64,000 nucleotides of DNA from an uncultured Eubacteriales bacterium (GTDB taxonomy: Bacteria; Bacillota; Clostridia; Oscillospirales; CAG-272). Made by a program: the position numbers and the translations under genes. The stretch's first letter is position 1. Each line of letters opens with the position of its first letter. The notes beneath the pieces were generated by a model. It searched no databases. It saw only the letters and a list, made by a program, of their open reading frames with translations, and had not been told where the DNA came from. Where the stretch lies: the NCBI GenBank assembly GCA_934432725.1, contig CAKRZE010000013.1, positions 9,520 to 73,519 of the forward strand, in the 5' to 3' direction. Below, in pieces: positions 27,891 through 35,849 of the stretch.

Positions 27891-28238
27891 TCAACACCCC
27901 CAGTAACCCATATCGGATAGCAGTGCAATATTTGCCTGCAATTCTTCCAAATCTGCATCATATGCTAAATGCATCATCTTATCAGTTTTTTGCAATTCTT
28001 CTACAGCTTCATCCATGCGATTCAACAGCAAATCAAAGCACCGGGAAAAATACTGATTTGTGTCTTTATACATCGGACAAGTGTCATCATGTATATCTTC
28101 GGAAGTGCGTAACTCAAATTTCAAAGTCAAGAAGCGGGTCACGTCATTGTAAATCCGATCCACCGCATTCCGAAAATACCGCCTCCGTAATTTTTCCGTT
28201 TCCTGTTCTTCTGTCATTACTATTTTTTCGTTTTCCAT
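27891..28238 (-). CDS. Hypothetical 115-residue element protein
   Basis: ATG at 28238 with GGAG 9 nt upstream (AAAAAGGAG). Acidic, helical, with a mid-region DTCPMYKDTNQYFSRCFDLLLNRMD. It ends just before the hairpin cluster. No recognised family; perhaps an accessory to Rep. Confidence 0.65.
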   Translation of the reverse strand: MENEKIVMTEEQETEKLRRRYFRNAVDRIYNDVTRFLTLKFELRTSEDIHDDTCPMYKDTNQYFSRCFDLLLNRMDEAVEELQKTDKMMHLAYDADLEELQANIALLSDMGYWGC

Positions 28239-28265
28239 TTTGTGCATCTCCTTTTTAAATAACAT

Positions 28266-28486
28266 CGCCTGCGGGCGGGAGCGGCTTGCGCCGTTGTTGA
28301 TACGGCGAGCATGCAGCATCAGCGGGAACGGACGAAAGCGCCCGGAACATTGCAAGCAAAAAACGTTCGTTCAATCTGGCGCAGTGCACTCCGCCGAGGT
28401 GTAGTTTGCGATCCAGCCTGCGGGCTGGGTTCATCGTCTGCAATTCGGTCTACACAGCCTGCGGGCTGGGGGTTCGCCTGCGGGCG
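28266..28486. repeat. Four copies of a small hairpin repeat (GCCTGCGGGC core)
   Basis: CGCCTGCGGGCG at 28266-28277 and 28475-28486; AGCCTGCGGGCT at 28415-28426 and 28456-28467. The outer pair swaps C-G for A-T, keeping the stem. The surrounding 250 bp is GC-rich and has no supported gene. Confidence 0.7.
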
Positions 28487-28518
28487 GGAATCCGCGCCCG
28501 GCGCGGGGCTGTGCGGGC

Positions 28519-29232
28519 TTACACCCGCACAAGCTTTTCTCCACAGTCTCCGCAAATGACGTTCACGTCTTTTGTGGCTCTTACGGACATACGGCACACC
28601 GGGCATTGATATTTCCGTGTGCTGCTGGGCTTTTTGACCCGTGTCGCCGGAGATTTGTCCGAATCGCCTGTATTCTTGTCCGAGCCTCCCTTGCCGACAA
28701 TTCCACGGAAGCCCATGAGCAGATCAATGTCACGATTCAGCTTGATTTCAGAAAGGTCATTGTCAAGGCAGAACTGAACGAGCGAATCGGACGGGGCTGT
28801 GACCGTCCAACCGTATTTTTCATGGCAGTCAATGAGCAGATCACGCTTTTCCGCTTCTTCCTTGAACCGCTTATTGTGATACGTGCCGTTCCGGCTTGTG
28901 TCCTTGATGTCATGATCTGCGCAATACTGATGCACCATTTCATGGAGCATGGTAGCAACCACGTCTTCTATCGAACGAGAAAGCGTTCCTGCACCGAGGT
29001 TCAATTCTTTCGTTGCGTCTTCTCCGCGTTTCCAGAAATTGCATGTGCTGATATGCCCGTATGCGCCGGGAGTGGACTGTACTGTGATAACGGGCGTTGT
29101 AAGTGCATTTTCAAAATACCGTTCGTTCAACAGTCTGTATATCTTCTCTAAGTATCCGCACGTGCGGGACATCTTGACCAACTCTTTCATTTTTCCCTTG
29201 ACTTCCTTTCCGTTTTGTGTTACTATTTTCAT
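28519..29232 (-). CDS. SprT-like zinc metalloprotease with C-terminal zinc ribbon
   Basis: 237 residues. SprT-like core with zinc-binding HExxH in ATMLHEMVHQYCADH at ~residues 95-110, later His in TYHNKRFKEEAEKR. A linker (SDKNTGDSDKSPATRVKKPSS) leads to a CPVC...CGDC zinc ribbon at the C-terminus. SprT/Spartan proteins cleave DNA-bound proteins in eukaryotes; in small mobile elements they are common but of unknown role, perhaps clearing Rep-DNA or host protein-DNA adducts (inference). A stretch of this gene (28795-28841) was the source of the inverted insert in element 2. Confidence 0.85.
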   Translation of the reverse strand: MKIVTQNGKEVKGKMKELVKMSRTCGYLEKIYRLLNERYFENALTTPVITVQSTPGAYGHISTCNFWKRGEDATKELNLGAGTLSRSIEDVVATMLHEMVHQYCADHDIKDTSRNGTYHNKRFKEEAEKRDLLIDCHEKYGWTVTAPSDSLVQFCLDNDLSEIKLNRDIDLLMGFRGIVGKGGSDKNTGDSDKSPATRVKKPSSTRKYQCPVCRMSVRATKDVNVICGDCGEKLVRV

Positions 29233-29270
29233 TGTTAGAGGGGAGCTTTTCTCCCCTCTGGCTTACCGCA

Positions 29271-29426
29271 TTACTGCGGTTTGTTCTGAAGCTCAAGACA
29301 CTTTTCAATCCGTTCAATCATGATTTCAATTGTGTCGGCTTCTTTGGGCGTTGCCCTGTTTCGCTGAAACGTTCGCAGCGCTTCCAGCAGAAGCAGGGCT
29401 TCTTTTACACTGGTGAACAATCGCAT
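29271..29426 (-). CDS. Hypothetical 51-residue protein
   Basis: ATG at 29426 preceded by GGGGGAAAG. Helical (FTSVKEALLLLEALRTFQRN, then IERIEKCLELQNK). First gene of the minus-strand operon of element 1, directly behind the promoter with TAGTGCACTA operator. Unknown function. Confidence 0.55.
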   Translation of the reverse strand: MRLFTSVKEALLLLEALRTFQRNRATPKEADTIEIMIERIEKCLELQNKPQ

Positions 29427-29450
29427 GTTTCTTTCCCCCTTTCTGATATT

Positions 29451-29529
29451 ATTATAGCACATAGTGCACTATTTGTAAATTCGCATATTCAACAAATAAA
29501 TAGTGCACTATTTATACAAAATGTGCACT
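29451..29529. promoter_or_regulatory. Divergent promoter/operator region of element 1
   Basis: Minus-strand promoter TTTACA (29474-29479), 17-bp spacer, TATAAT (29451-29456). Two identical 12-bp palindromes ATAGTGCACTAT (29461-29472 and 29500-29511) and a third degenerate copy (GTGCACT at ~29523) cover both directions. The first sits in the minus promoter spacer; the second lies upstream of the plus-strand repressor-like gene. Confidence 0.8.
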
Positions 29530-29546
29530 TTGCAGGAGGTTTCTTT

Positions 29547-29735
29547 ATGAGCGAATATGAGGGTTACACAGAGGCGCGGAAAAATGCCGCCATGAAATAT
29601 CAAAGTGAAAATTTGGAGCAAATTAGGCTATGGGTAAAGAAGGAGAAAAAAGCGGAGTACAAAGCCAAAGCCGCCGCTAAGGGAAAAAGCCTTCGCGCCT
29701 ATATCATTGATCTGATCGAGAATGACGCGCCGTAA
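29547..29735 (+). CDS. Small ribbon-helix-helix-type regulator (probable)
   Basis: 62 residues, AGGAGG 8 nt before the ATG. Lys-rich helix (WVKKEKKAEYKAKAAAKGKS) then LRAYIIDLIENDAP, which resembles the second helix of Arc/CopG-like proteins. It is read divergently from the main operon across the TAGTGCACTA palindromes, so it is the likely repressor that binds them. The stop codon lies 2 bp before attR. Confidence 0.65.
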   Translation: MSEYEGYTEARKNAAMKYQSENLEQIRLWVKKEKKAEYKAKAAAKGKSLRAYIIDLIENDAP

Positions 29736-29737
29736 GT

Positions 29738-29800
29738 CTGGAAATCGTGTAACGGCTAATACCCGTTCAAGAGTTCGAATCTCTTTCTCTCCGCCACAAC
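29738..29800 (+). repeat. Right attachment site of element 1 / left site of element 2
   Basis: Exact 63-bp copy of 25330-25392 (3' part of tRNA-Ser with CCA). After it, sequence like the left end of element 1 continues to 29937, so a second element of the same family is integrated in tandem. Confidence 0.92.
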
Positions 29801-29847
29801 TTAGCAGGAAGGAACGGCTTTCACCGTTCCTTTTTGTGTCTGTCATA

Positions 29848-30096
29848 TCATAGTCCACCCAGCTTCAGCAACAGTATTCCAATCAGCAGATAAATTTCGC
29901 CGATAGTCAGGGCAATGAAAAAAAGCTTTATCTGCTCATTGACTGCCATGAAAAATACGGTTGGACGGTCACAGCCGCCGAGGGAGGGAAGCACATGCAA
30001 TTTCATGTTTGTCATGTATCCTTCTGCCGTTGTCGGTCGTAACCGTGTTTCTATGTAGCCTTTCCGGAATGCGTCATATGCTGTTTGCAATGTCAT
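29848..30096 (-). pseudogene. Chimeric remnant: integrase N-terminus, inverted SprT piece, membrane protein C-terminus
   Basis: The frame begins as the integrase (first ~43 residues, to PSLGGCD), continues through residues encoded by the opposite strand of the SprT gene (RPTVFFMAVNEQ) and ends as the 51-residue membrane protein (IALTIGEIYLLIG). It stays open for 82 codons, keeps the ATGA overlap with rep copy 2 and would have no recombinase activity. Confidence 0.88.
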
Positions 30097-31151
30097 AATA
30101 TACTCCTTATCTCGCCGCAAGGTATTGTCTGCCGAAGCGCCTTTTGAAGCCACCGGAGGAATTCAATCGCATCCGGCTCTATTCCCGTGCAGTAATTTTC
30201 CTGCAGCCATTTTCTATATTTTCCTCTGCTGTTTATGCTCAATTTGTTGATGAATTCAAGCGCGTGGTCTGTTCTGCCCATTCGGATGAACTGCTGAATT
30301 GCGTACACGTTCGCGCCGTTCATGCCCTCTGTGTTCACGTTCTCCGGATTCCGTGTGCAAACTCTGATCTGCTGTATCAGGTCGAATATTTCCTTGACAT
30401 ACCGATCGAACAGCATCGGCGGGAATTCATCTGCCAGAAGATACCCGCATTTTGAAAAGCTGAACTCCACGCGCGTCACACCCTTATATTGCTCTGCCTC
30501 CGGTGTGTTCTGCCGTTCCTTCTCTTTGTCGTATACCTTCACTCTGCCGTGTTGGCTTTTAGGGCGGAGGTATTTGGTATCATCTCCGGCAACCGTGCCC
30601 CATTTCATCACCTGTGTCTGTGCCGGTGCATCGAACACCACGGAATCCACTGTGATCTGATTGTAATTGCTGTCCGTTCCTCTAAGATCATACGCGAGGT
30701 CAAATGAGGTTATTTCCGTGACTACCGCTTCATTGGCTGCGAGAAACTGCCGGATTACGTCCGGAACGGTCTGTTTATTCGGATTGTATTCCAGCCACCA
30801 TTCATAGGCGTTGTATGTGCCGTTCGGTTGGTACTGTCCACCGGCAAAGAATACGGAGTTTTCCTCTCCTTCCGTGTGAATCGTGAGCATGTAACGGTAT
30901 GTGCCGATCTTGCCGCCGAGATTTTGGTATTCCTTGATGCTCTGTGTCTGTGTGAGAAGCTCCGAGAAAATACCCGTGTCGAATCTGTCTCCTGTCATTT
31001 TGAGCTGTTCTTTGAGTTTGTCTTTTCTGATCTCTCTTCCGGTTTTGTATCTGTCCTCTGTCACATCCTTTTTCTCTATTCCGTATTGTTTCAGCTTGTA
31101 CTTGATCTTGATCTTGTCAATGCTTTTTGAGATAGTGAAAAAGTGATTCAT
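30093..31151 (-). CDS. rep: Replication initiator (rolling-circle Rep-like), copy 2
   Basis: 352 residues with the same amino-acid sequence as the copy at 26729-27787. The DNA differs at scattered positions between about 30480 and 30980, all synonymous, while both flanks are identical or nearly so. Same ATGA overlap with the downstream frame and same hairpins upstream. Role as for copy 1. Confidence 0.8.
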   Translation of the reverse strand: MNHFFTISKSIDKIKIKYKLKQYGIEKKDVTEDRYKTGREIRKDKLKEQLKMTGDRFDTGIFSELLTQTQSIKEYQNLGGKIGTYRYMLTIHTEGEENSVFFAGGQYQPNGTYNAYEWWLEYNPNKQTVPDVIRQFLAANEAVVTEITSFDLAYDLRGTDSNYNQITVDSVVFDAPAQTQVMKWGTVAGDDTKYLRPKSQHGRVKVYDKEKERQNTPEAEQYKGVTRVEFSFSKCGYLLADEFPPMLFDRYVKEIFDLIQQIRVCTRNPENVNTEGMNGANVYAIQQFIRMGRTDHALEFINKLSINSRGKYRKWLQENYCTGIEPDAIEFLRWLQKALRQTIPCGEIRSIL

Positions 31152-31166
31152 ACCATTTTTGGGAGG

Positions 31167-31253
31167 AAATCTGCCTTATTATAAGAAGGGCAGATTTCTT
31201 TTCTGCCTTTCCGCTCCCCCTGTCGCCCATAAAGGACGACAGGGGGAAGCGTC
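31167..31253 (-). other. Hairpin cluster upstream of rep copy 2
   Basis: Same two mutually exclusive GGCAGA hairpins and long CCCCCTGTCG/CGACAGGGGG stem as at 27803-27889; the only difference noticed is one base in the loop of the long stem. Confidence 0.55.
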
Positions 31254-31437
31254 ATCTGTCCTGCATCTTCCGATACAGATACCCCCGGTATTGCTTCCGG
31301 TCTTTCGTATACTGCTTCTTTTCCTCCGGTGTGCTTTGGAGCTCTATCAGGTAGCGGGACTTCATGCCATCGAATTCCGCATAGGGGGAAGCGCCTGCCT
31401 CATAGATGATGCTGTACGCCCGGCTGTCAAATGTTGA
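31252..31437 (-). pseudogene. C-terminal fragment of an element 2 protein
   Basis: The minus frame encodes FDSRAYSIIYEAGASPYAEF and continues LKSRYLIELQ-like (DGMKSRYLIELQSTPEEKK) to a basic end. It reads like the end of a real protein, but its 5' part is lost at the junction with the integrase fragment near 31435. Family unknown. Confidence 0.5.
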
Positions 31438-31813
31438 TCTTGAACAGATGACGTTGAAAGGCGGTATCAAAACCAAAGCCGGTAAAGATAGAATTGTTCC
31501 AATTCATCCACGAATTCAGAAGTTTGTTAAGCAGCGAATGACCGAAACCGGAAAGTATTTATTTTCATACAACGGAAAGAAACTTTCTACAAGTCAATAT
31601 TATATCTTTTGGAATCGTGTTATGGATGAACTTAAAATACACCATACACCGCACGAATGCCGACACACTTTCCGGTCAAGATTGGATTCAGCCGGTGCAA
31701 ATAAGGTCTGTATCGACCTGATGATGGGGCATAAATCAAAGGAAGTTGGTGAAAGAGTTTACACCCATAAAACTATTGAAGAATTGAAAAATGCCTTAAA
31801 CCTTGTAAAATAG
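31432..31813 (+). pseudogene. C-terminal fragment of a second tyrosine integrase
   Basis: About 125 residues with KTKAGKDRIVPIHPRI, the HxxR box HTPHECRHTF, GHKS and a terminal VYTHKT tyrosine segment. The core-binding domain and first catalytic arginine are missing; homology starts at the junction near 31432. It is unrelated in sequence to the element 1 integrase, so it comes from a different mobile element. Confidence 0.85.
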
Positions 31814-31838
31814 CAAGTAACAGGTTAGTAACAAGAAA

Positions 31839-31873
31839 AAGCGGAAACCCTCTAAAATCAAGGGTTTCCGCTT
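31839..31873 (+). terminator. Terminator after the integrase fragment
   Basis: Stem AAGCGGAAACCCT/AGGGTTTCCGCTT (13 bp, perfect) with a 9-nt loop, 26 nt after the stop codon. Confidence 0.85.
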
Positions 31874-31879
31874 ATCTTT

Positions 31880-32225
31880 GAAATGTTATACCACAGATCT
31901 GTCCGGTTTTCAACCACTCTTGCGTGAACCAATGCTGCACGGTGCAGTTATTGCAATCGCTGATTACAGGCTGAGATCTGTGCGGGCTGCACGAGCTTCG
32001 ACAAAGCGGACACGATACACGATTGGATTTTGGATGAACCGGAAACCGAACGCGTTGTCAGACATGCTCCTGACCTTGCAGTATTCAGCCGCCGGAGCCA
32101 ATATCGGAGGGGATGTAAGAACGCAAAACGAGTTTTTTCACTCCATTGTCTTTCGTCTATACGCCGGATGGCCGGCACTATGTATCACAGCATGCCATAA
32201 ACCGGAAAAATAAACAAAAAAGTGA
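31880..32225. other. Intergenic region without a supported gene
   Basis: Open frames on both strands lack ribosome sites and recognisable products. Base composition is between that of the chromosome and of the AT-richer effector cassettes. Confidence 0.4.
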
Positions 32226-32234
32226 GGAATTCTA

Positions 32235-32263
32235 TTGACAAATTTATTTATTTAAATTATTAT
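32235..32263 (+). promoter_or_regulatory. Promoter of the large secreted modular protein
   Basis: TTGACA (32235-32240), 17-bp spacer, TATTAT (32258-32263), in a very AT-rich stretch; a TATAAT at 32263-32268 would need a 22-bp spacer. About 90 nt before the start codon. Confidence 0.75.
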
Positions 32264-32352
32264 ATAATTGGAACACACGGAAGATATTGGATGTCTTGAA
32301 AAATGAATTCAGCATAGGAAAAAATCGATTTAAGAGAAAGGATGAAAAGAGC

Positions 32353-35300
32353 ATGAATCTGCCAAAAAAGCTGACAGCGGCAGTTCTGTCGGTCGTTATA
32401 CTGATGTGTGCGCTGTTCTCCGGCACGGTATCTGCGGTTTCGGGACCGGAAATGCGGGACTCCGCGGGGACAGCTGTCAAAGGTGCCACGTACACGGACA
32501 GGATTATTTCAAACGAGAGAATTGCGGAAACCGGATCTTATGAAAGCATGCTTGAAGGCTGTTCCATTCTCCGGTATGTTGAGGAAGACCGCTTTGCGGC
32601 ATCTGACCCCATATATCGGCTGGAGGAGCTGGAGGACCTCAATTCCTATGTGTTCCAGAATCGGGACGGCTCACGGACCGTGTATTTTATGGATGAAGCC
32701 ACAAAATACACGAAAAACGGAAGGGTCGTGGAAAAAGATATCAGTTTGATTTCCGACAGGGAGGGATATTATACCAGATCCAACAATGTCTCGCTGTCTC
32801 TTTCCAGGGATGCGCTTTCCGGCGTGTCGCTCGGTCGGGATGACGAGGAAATTACACTGATCCCGAACGGCACCAATCCGGATTATGCTACGGTCCGGAA
32901 CGATGACGACACTGTCACCTACAAAAATATTTACGGTGACGGAATCGACGTGAAATATTCTCCGACTCTCTCCGGGGTCAAGGAGGATATCATTCTTGCT
33001 TCCTATACCGGCATGCATTCGTTTTCCTTTACACTGGAAACGAAGGGCAAGCAGGTTTTCTGTGACGGCGGACGGTATTATGTCGCGGAATCGGCAGACG
33101 CCGTGCTGAAATTCGATCTGGGAGACATTGTGGCGTTCGACGCGACCGGGATGCCCTGCAAGGGCAGTCTTGCCGTGGAGGAGCTTCAGGGCGGAGAGCG
33201 CTATCTTGTGACGGTCAGCGTTCCGGAAGAGTTTCTTGCGGCGGAGAGCACGGTGTATCCGGTGACGATCGATCCGACTCTTCAGGTTTCTGATAACACT
33301 TCTTCAGGCTCCATTCTGGACTGCCCGGTATTTTCCGGCTATCCGAACAACAACCACGGCAACTATATTTATCTGTCCGCAGGGTATGTGGATTCCTCTT
33401 TCCTTGTCGGCAGAATTCAGGTCAAGCTGCCGGGGCTGTACAACAGCCAGATTTATTCTTCTCTGAATGCGGGCGATATTACCTCCGTGACCTTTCATTG
33501 CTATGACGATTCCGGAAATACCGCCGCATATCTCAATCTGTATCCGAATACCTCCAATGCGTCATGGACCGAAAGCAATCTCACCTGGAACAATAAGAGC
33601 ACGTATACCACCTCGGTGAATTACGGCGCATCGGTCGGTCCGGCATGCTGGACAACGTTCAATATTACAAACCTTGTAAAAGCGTGGAAAAACGGAACCT
33701 ATACGGCAGCGGCGGGATTTACGCTGAAGAATAACAACGAGAGCTCTGCCGCGTATCGCAAGGCGATCTTTTCCTCGGAGTACAGCGGAACAACCTACCG
33801 TCCGTATGTCTCCATGACGTACAATCCGGGGCTTTCCCTGAATACCGACACCCTGTTCCTCTCCCCCGGTTCGACCTATACGCTGGTTGCGACCACGCGT
33901 CCGTCCGGACAGACCGTGAGCTGGGAAACCACCAATACCTCAAATGTGACGGTTACGCAGTCGGGCGTTGTGAAGGGCGTGCGCGGCGGCGGAACTGCGA
34001 CCGTGATTGCAACGTATATTGATTCAAGCGGAACGCGGCACACCGCAAAATGCGCTGTGTTTGTTACGTATCCGGAAGGCGTTTATAAAATCAAAAATGT
34101 CAAGACAAATTATGTGCTGGACGTTCAGAACAACGGAGTGAACGGCTCCCCGTCCGTGCTGCAATTCACCTCCGGCAGCGGTGTTACTTTCCTGAATCAG
34201 ATGTGGAAGGTAAAATATTTGTCGGAAGGGTGGTACAGCGTCCGTCCCATGCATAATCTGGTAATGGGACTGAGTGCTGCCGAAAGCAGCTATGCTCTGG
34301 CGAGCAGCATCGGCTTCACCGATACGTCCGCTTCGATCGCGGACCGCGCGGAGTGGCGGATCACCTGCCAGTCGTCGGGAAATCAGATCAAGCTGCTGAA
34401 CAGAGGCAGCCAACAGTATCTTACCCTGACGGATGATACGGTATCCTCCGATAACCGCGTCGTCACCGCTGCCGACAATTCGGCTTTGCGCACGCGCTGG
34501 CTGTTTGAGGCAGTGGAATCGGTTCCGCAGGGCGTGCGGATTTATGAGACCTCCAGCGCCGGAGTGTTCTCACAGACGGCGGCAAGCCGGCGCTATGCAT
34601 CGCCCGGCACCACAAGAGGGCATGCGTGGCTGCGTCTGAAGGTGGTTGCGTTCAGCGCGGCAGTGAACACGTATTCCTCGCAGCAGTGGACCTCATCCAA
34701 TACGTCTGTTGCGACAGTCAATTCCAGCGGCAGCGTCACAGCTGTCAGCCCCGGTTCGACGACGATTACGGGAGTGTTCAGTGTCAACGGAACGAATTAT
34801 CAGCTTTCCTTCCCGCTGACGGTGACGGAGCTGGAGGACGGTATATACTTCCTGCAAAACAAATTTTCCGATCTGTATGCCGATATTCCGGACGCATCGA
34901 TGACGGAGGGGGCGCAGCTTCATCAGTGGACCTTCCACGGAGCAAAGCAGCAGCGGTGGAAATTCACGCTGAAATACGATGGATATTATACCATCCGGTC
35001 TGTCAATTCCGGCTCTGTGTCATATTATATGGGTGTACAGGGCGATTCGACATCGTATGATGTTGCGGTCGTTTTGCGGAGTACCGATCTGTCTGACGGT
35101 ACAAAGTGGACGGTCAGCAAAACGTCAAGCGGGGCATATAAGCTTTCTGCGAAGTCGGGCGGAACGGGCAAGGCGCTTGCTGTGGCAACGCTCAATGCCG
35201 GTCAAAAAGGCGGGCTTTTGCAGCAAAGGTATTATGTCAATGATGACAACTATAAGGATGAGTGGATTGCGCAGCCTCTGATATATGGTATTCAGACATT

Positions 35301-35838
35301 TCGTGAACTTACGAGTGAGGATATAAGGTTGATCAATTGCCACGGATATGCGATGATGCGGAATGATGCCCCGAGAGGATGGGAATCTTCGTTTGTTTCG
35401 TATTGCGAATCTATTCCCCAAAACGGGATTATCGGATCGAACGATTATCCGGGAGTTATAAGACTAACGGCAGCTGCGTATGCGAAAATCGATTTTGAAA
35501 ATTGGCTGACCGCCAATGGATATACGTGGACGTATGAGTCTTCGTTTTCCGGGAACGGGGAGAGCAATCCGTTAGAACCGAACCAATATCGTGTTGTGTT
35601 GAGAACGGGTATTCATAACGTGCAGAATGACAGCGGTGTGTTCGTGAAAGATTATGATTTTCATTTTTGGTATCAAACATACGATGGAAGATGGGCAAAC
35701 AAGCACGGATTTACCGCACCTGAGCTGCTTCCGTTCGGAACAACGCCGTTTTCAACAGGCAGCAGCGGATGGAATTTGGGGTCTTATCCTGACTTTTACG
35801 ACAGCCCCATTTATTGCTATATTATTACCGTCAGTTAG
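32353..35838 (+). CDS. Large secreted modular protein with variable C-terminal domain (polymorphic-toxin-like)
   Basis: 1161 residues from ATG 32353 (AAAGGATG upstream), with signal peptide (KKLTAAVLSVVILMCALFSG). Order by residue: ~30-310 N-terminal region ending YPVTIDPTLQ, as in DNRLRE/WapA-like proteins; ~314-490 DNRLRE-like beta domain (ITSVTFHCY; WTESNLTWNN); ~490-575 Ig-like (BIG2); ~575-720 ricin-lectin-like (GVYKIKNVKTNYVLDVQNN); ~750-825 second BIG2; ~829-970 second ricin-lectin-like; ~971-1161 C-terminal domain. That last part has Cys in INCHGYAM and His in DYDFHFWYQ, suggesting a papain/NlpC-like peptidase or amidase (inference). Its stop codon TAG lies in the ribosome site of the next gene. 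Copies of the lectin end recur downstream joined to other tips. Confidence 0.83.
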   Translation: MNLPKKLTAAVLSVVILMCALFSGTVSAVSGPEMRDSAGTAVKGATYTDRIISNERIAETGSYESMLEGCSILRYVEEDRFAASDPIYRLEELEDLNSYVFQNRDGSRTVYFMDEATKYTKNGRVVEKDISLISDREGYYTRSNNVSLSLSRDALSGVSLGRDDEEITLIPNGTNPDYATVRNDDDTVTYKNIYGDGIDVKYSPTLSGVKEDIILASYTGMHSFSFTLETKGKQVFCDGGRYYVAESADAVLKFDLGDIVAFDATGMPCKGSLAVEELQGGERYLVTVSVPEEFLAAESTVYPVTIDPTLQVSDNTSSGSILDCPVFSGYPNNNHGNYIYLSAGYVDSSFLVGRIQVKLPGLYNSQIYSSLNAGDITSVTFHCYDDSGNTAAYLNLYPNTSNASWTESNLTWNNKSTYTTSVNYGASVGPACWTTFNITNLVKAWKNGTYTAAAGFTLKNNNESSAAYRKAIFSSEYSGTTYRPYVSMTYNPGLSLNTDTLFLSPGSTYTLVATTRPSGQTVSWETTNTSNVTVTQSGVVKGVRGGGTATVIATYIDSSGTRHTAKCAVFVTYPEGVYKIKNVKTNYVLDVQNNGVNGSPSVLQFTSGSGVTFLNQMWKVKYLSEGWYSVRPMHNLVMGLSAAESSYALASSIGFTDTSASIADRAEWRITCQSSGNQIKLLNRGSQQYLTLTDDTVSSDNRVVTAADNSALRTRWLFEAVESVPQGVRIYETSSAGVFSQTAASRRYASPGTTRGHAWLRLKVVAFSAAVNTYSSQQWTSSNTSVATVNSSGSVTAVSPGSTTITGVFSVNGTNYQLSFPLTVTELEDGIYFLQNKFSDLYADIPDASMTEGAQLHQWTFHGAKQQRWKFTLKYDGYYTIRSVNSGSVSYYMGVQGDSTSYDVAVVLRSTDLSDGTKWTVSKTSSGAYKLSAKSGGTGKALAVATLNAGQKGGLLQQRYYVNDDNYKDEWIAQPLIYGIQTFRELTSEDIRLINCHGYAMMRNDAPRGWESSFVSYCESIPQNGIIGSNDYPGVIRLTAAAYAKIDFENWLTANGYTWTYESSFSGNGESNPLEPNQYRVVLRTGIHNVQNDSGVFVKDYDFHFWYQTYDGRWANKHGFTAPELLPFGTTPFSTGSSGWNLGSYPDFYDSPIYCYIITVS
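35091..35266 (+). repeat. Lectin-end recombination repeat R1 (R2 36748-36923, R3 39685-39823)
   Basis: 176 bp in the expressed gene; R2 is the same length with a few synonymous changes; R3 keeps the first 139 bp and then passes directly into AGGAGG of the lipoprotein gene at 39836. All three are in the same orientation and reading frame. Confidence 0.88.
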
Positions 35839-35849
35839 GAGGGGACAGT

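Larger units (their letters stand above)
25330..29800. mobile_element. Integrative element 1 at tRNA-Ser (about 4.4 kb)
   Basis: Bounded by the 63-bp direct repeats 25330-25392 and 29738-29800. Contents: small membrane protein, 85-residue protein, tyrosine integrase, Rep, hairpin cluster, 115-residue protein, SprT-like protease and a 51-residue protein on the minus strand, and a probable repressor on the plus strand. There are no conjugation or capsid genes; a replication initiator with an integrase suggests a small integrative plasmid or phage satellite that moves with a helper. Confidence 0.85.
29738..31435. mobile_element. Integrative element 2, truncated tandem relative of element 1
   Basis: Left end (29738-29937) matches 25330-25529; 29967-31253 matches 26603-27889. 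Between them 25530-26602 is missing and a short inverted SprT-gene piece is present. To the right of 31253 its content differs from element 1 and is cut off near 31435 by an unrelated integrase fragment; no third attachment site was found. Confidence 0.85.

Noticed and set aside
28266..28486. Repeats as a CRISPR array
   Set aside because: Only four 12-bp units with irregular spacing (about 149, 41 and 19 bp) and no cas genes anywhere in the window.
25330..31813. Element as a prophage
   Set aside because: No capsid, terminase, portal, tail or lysis genes; only integrase, Rep, SprT-like and small genes.
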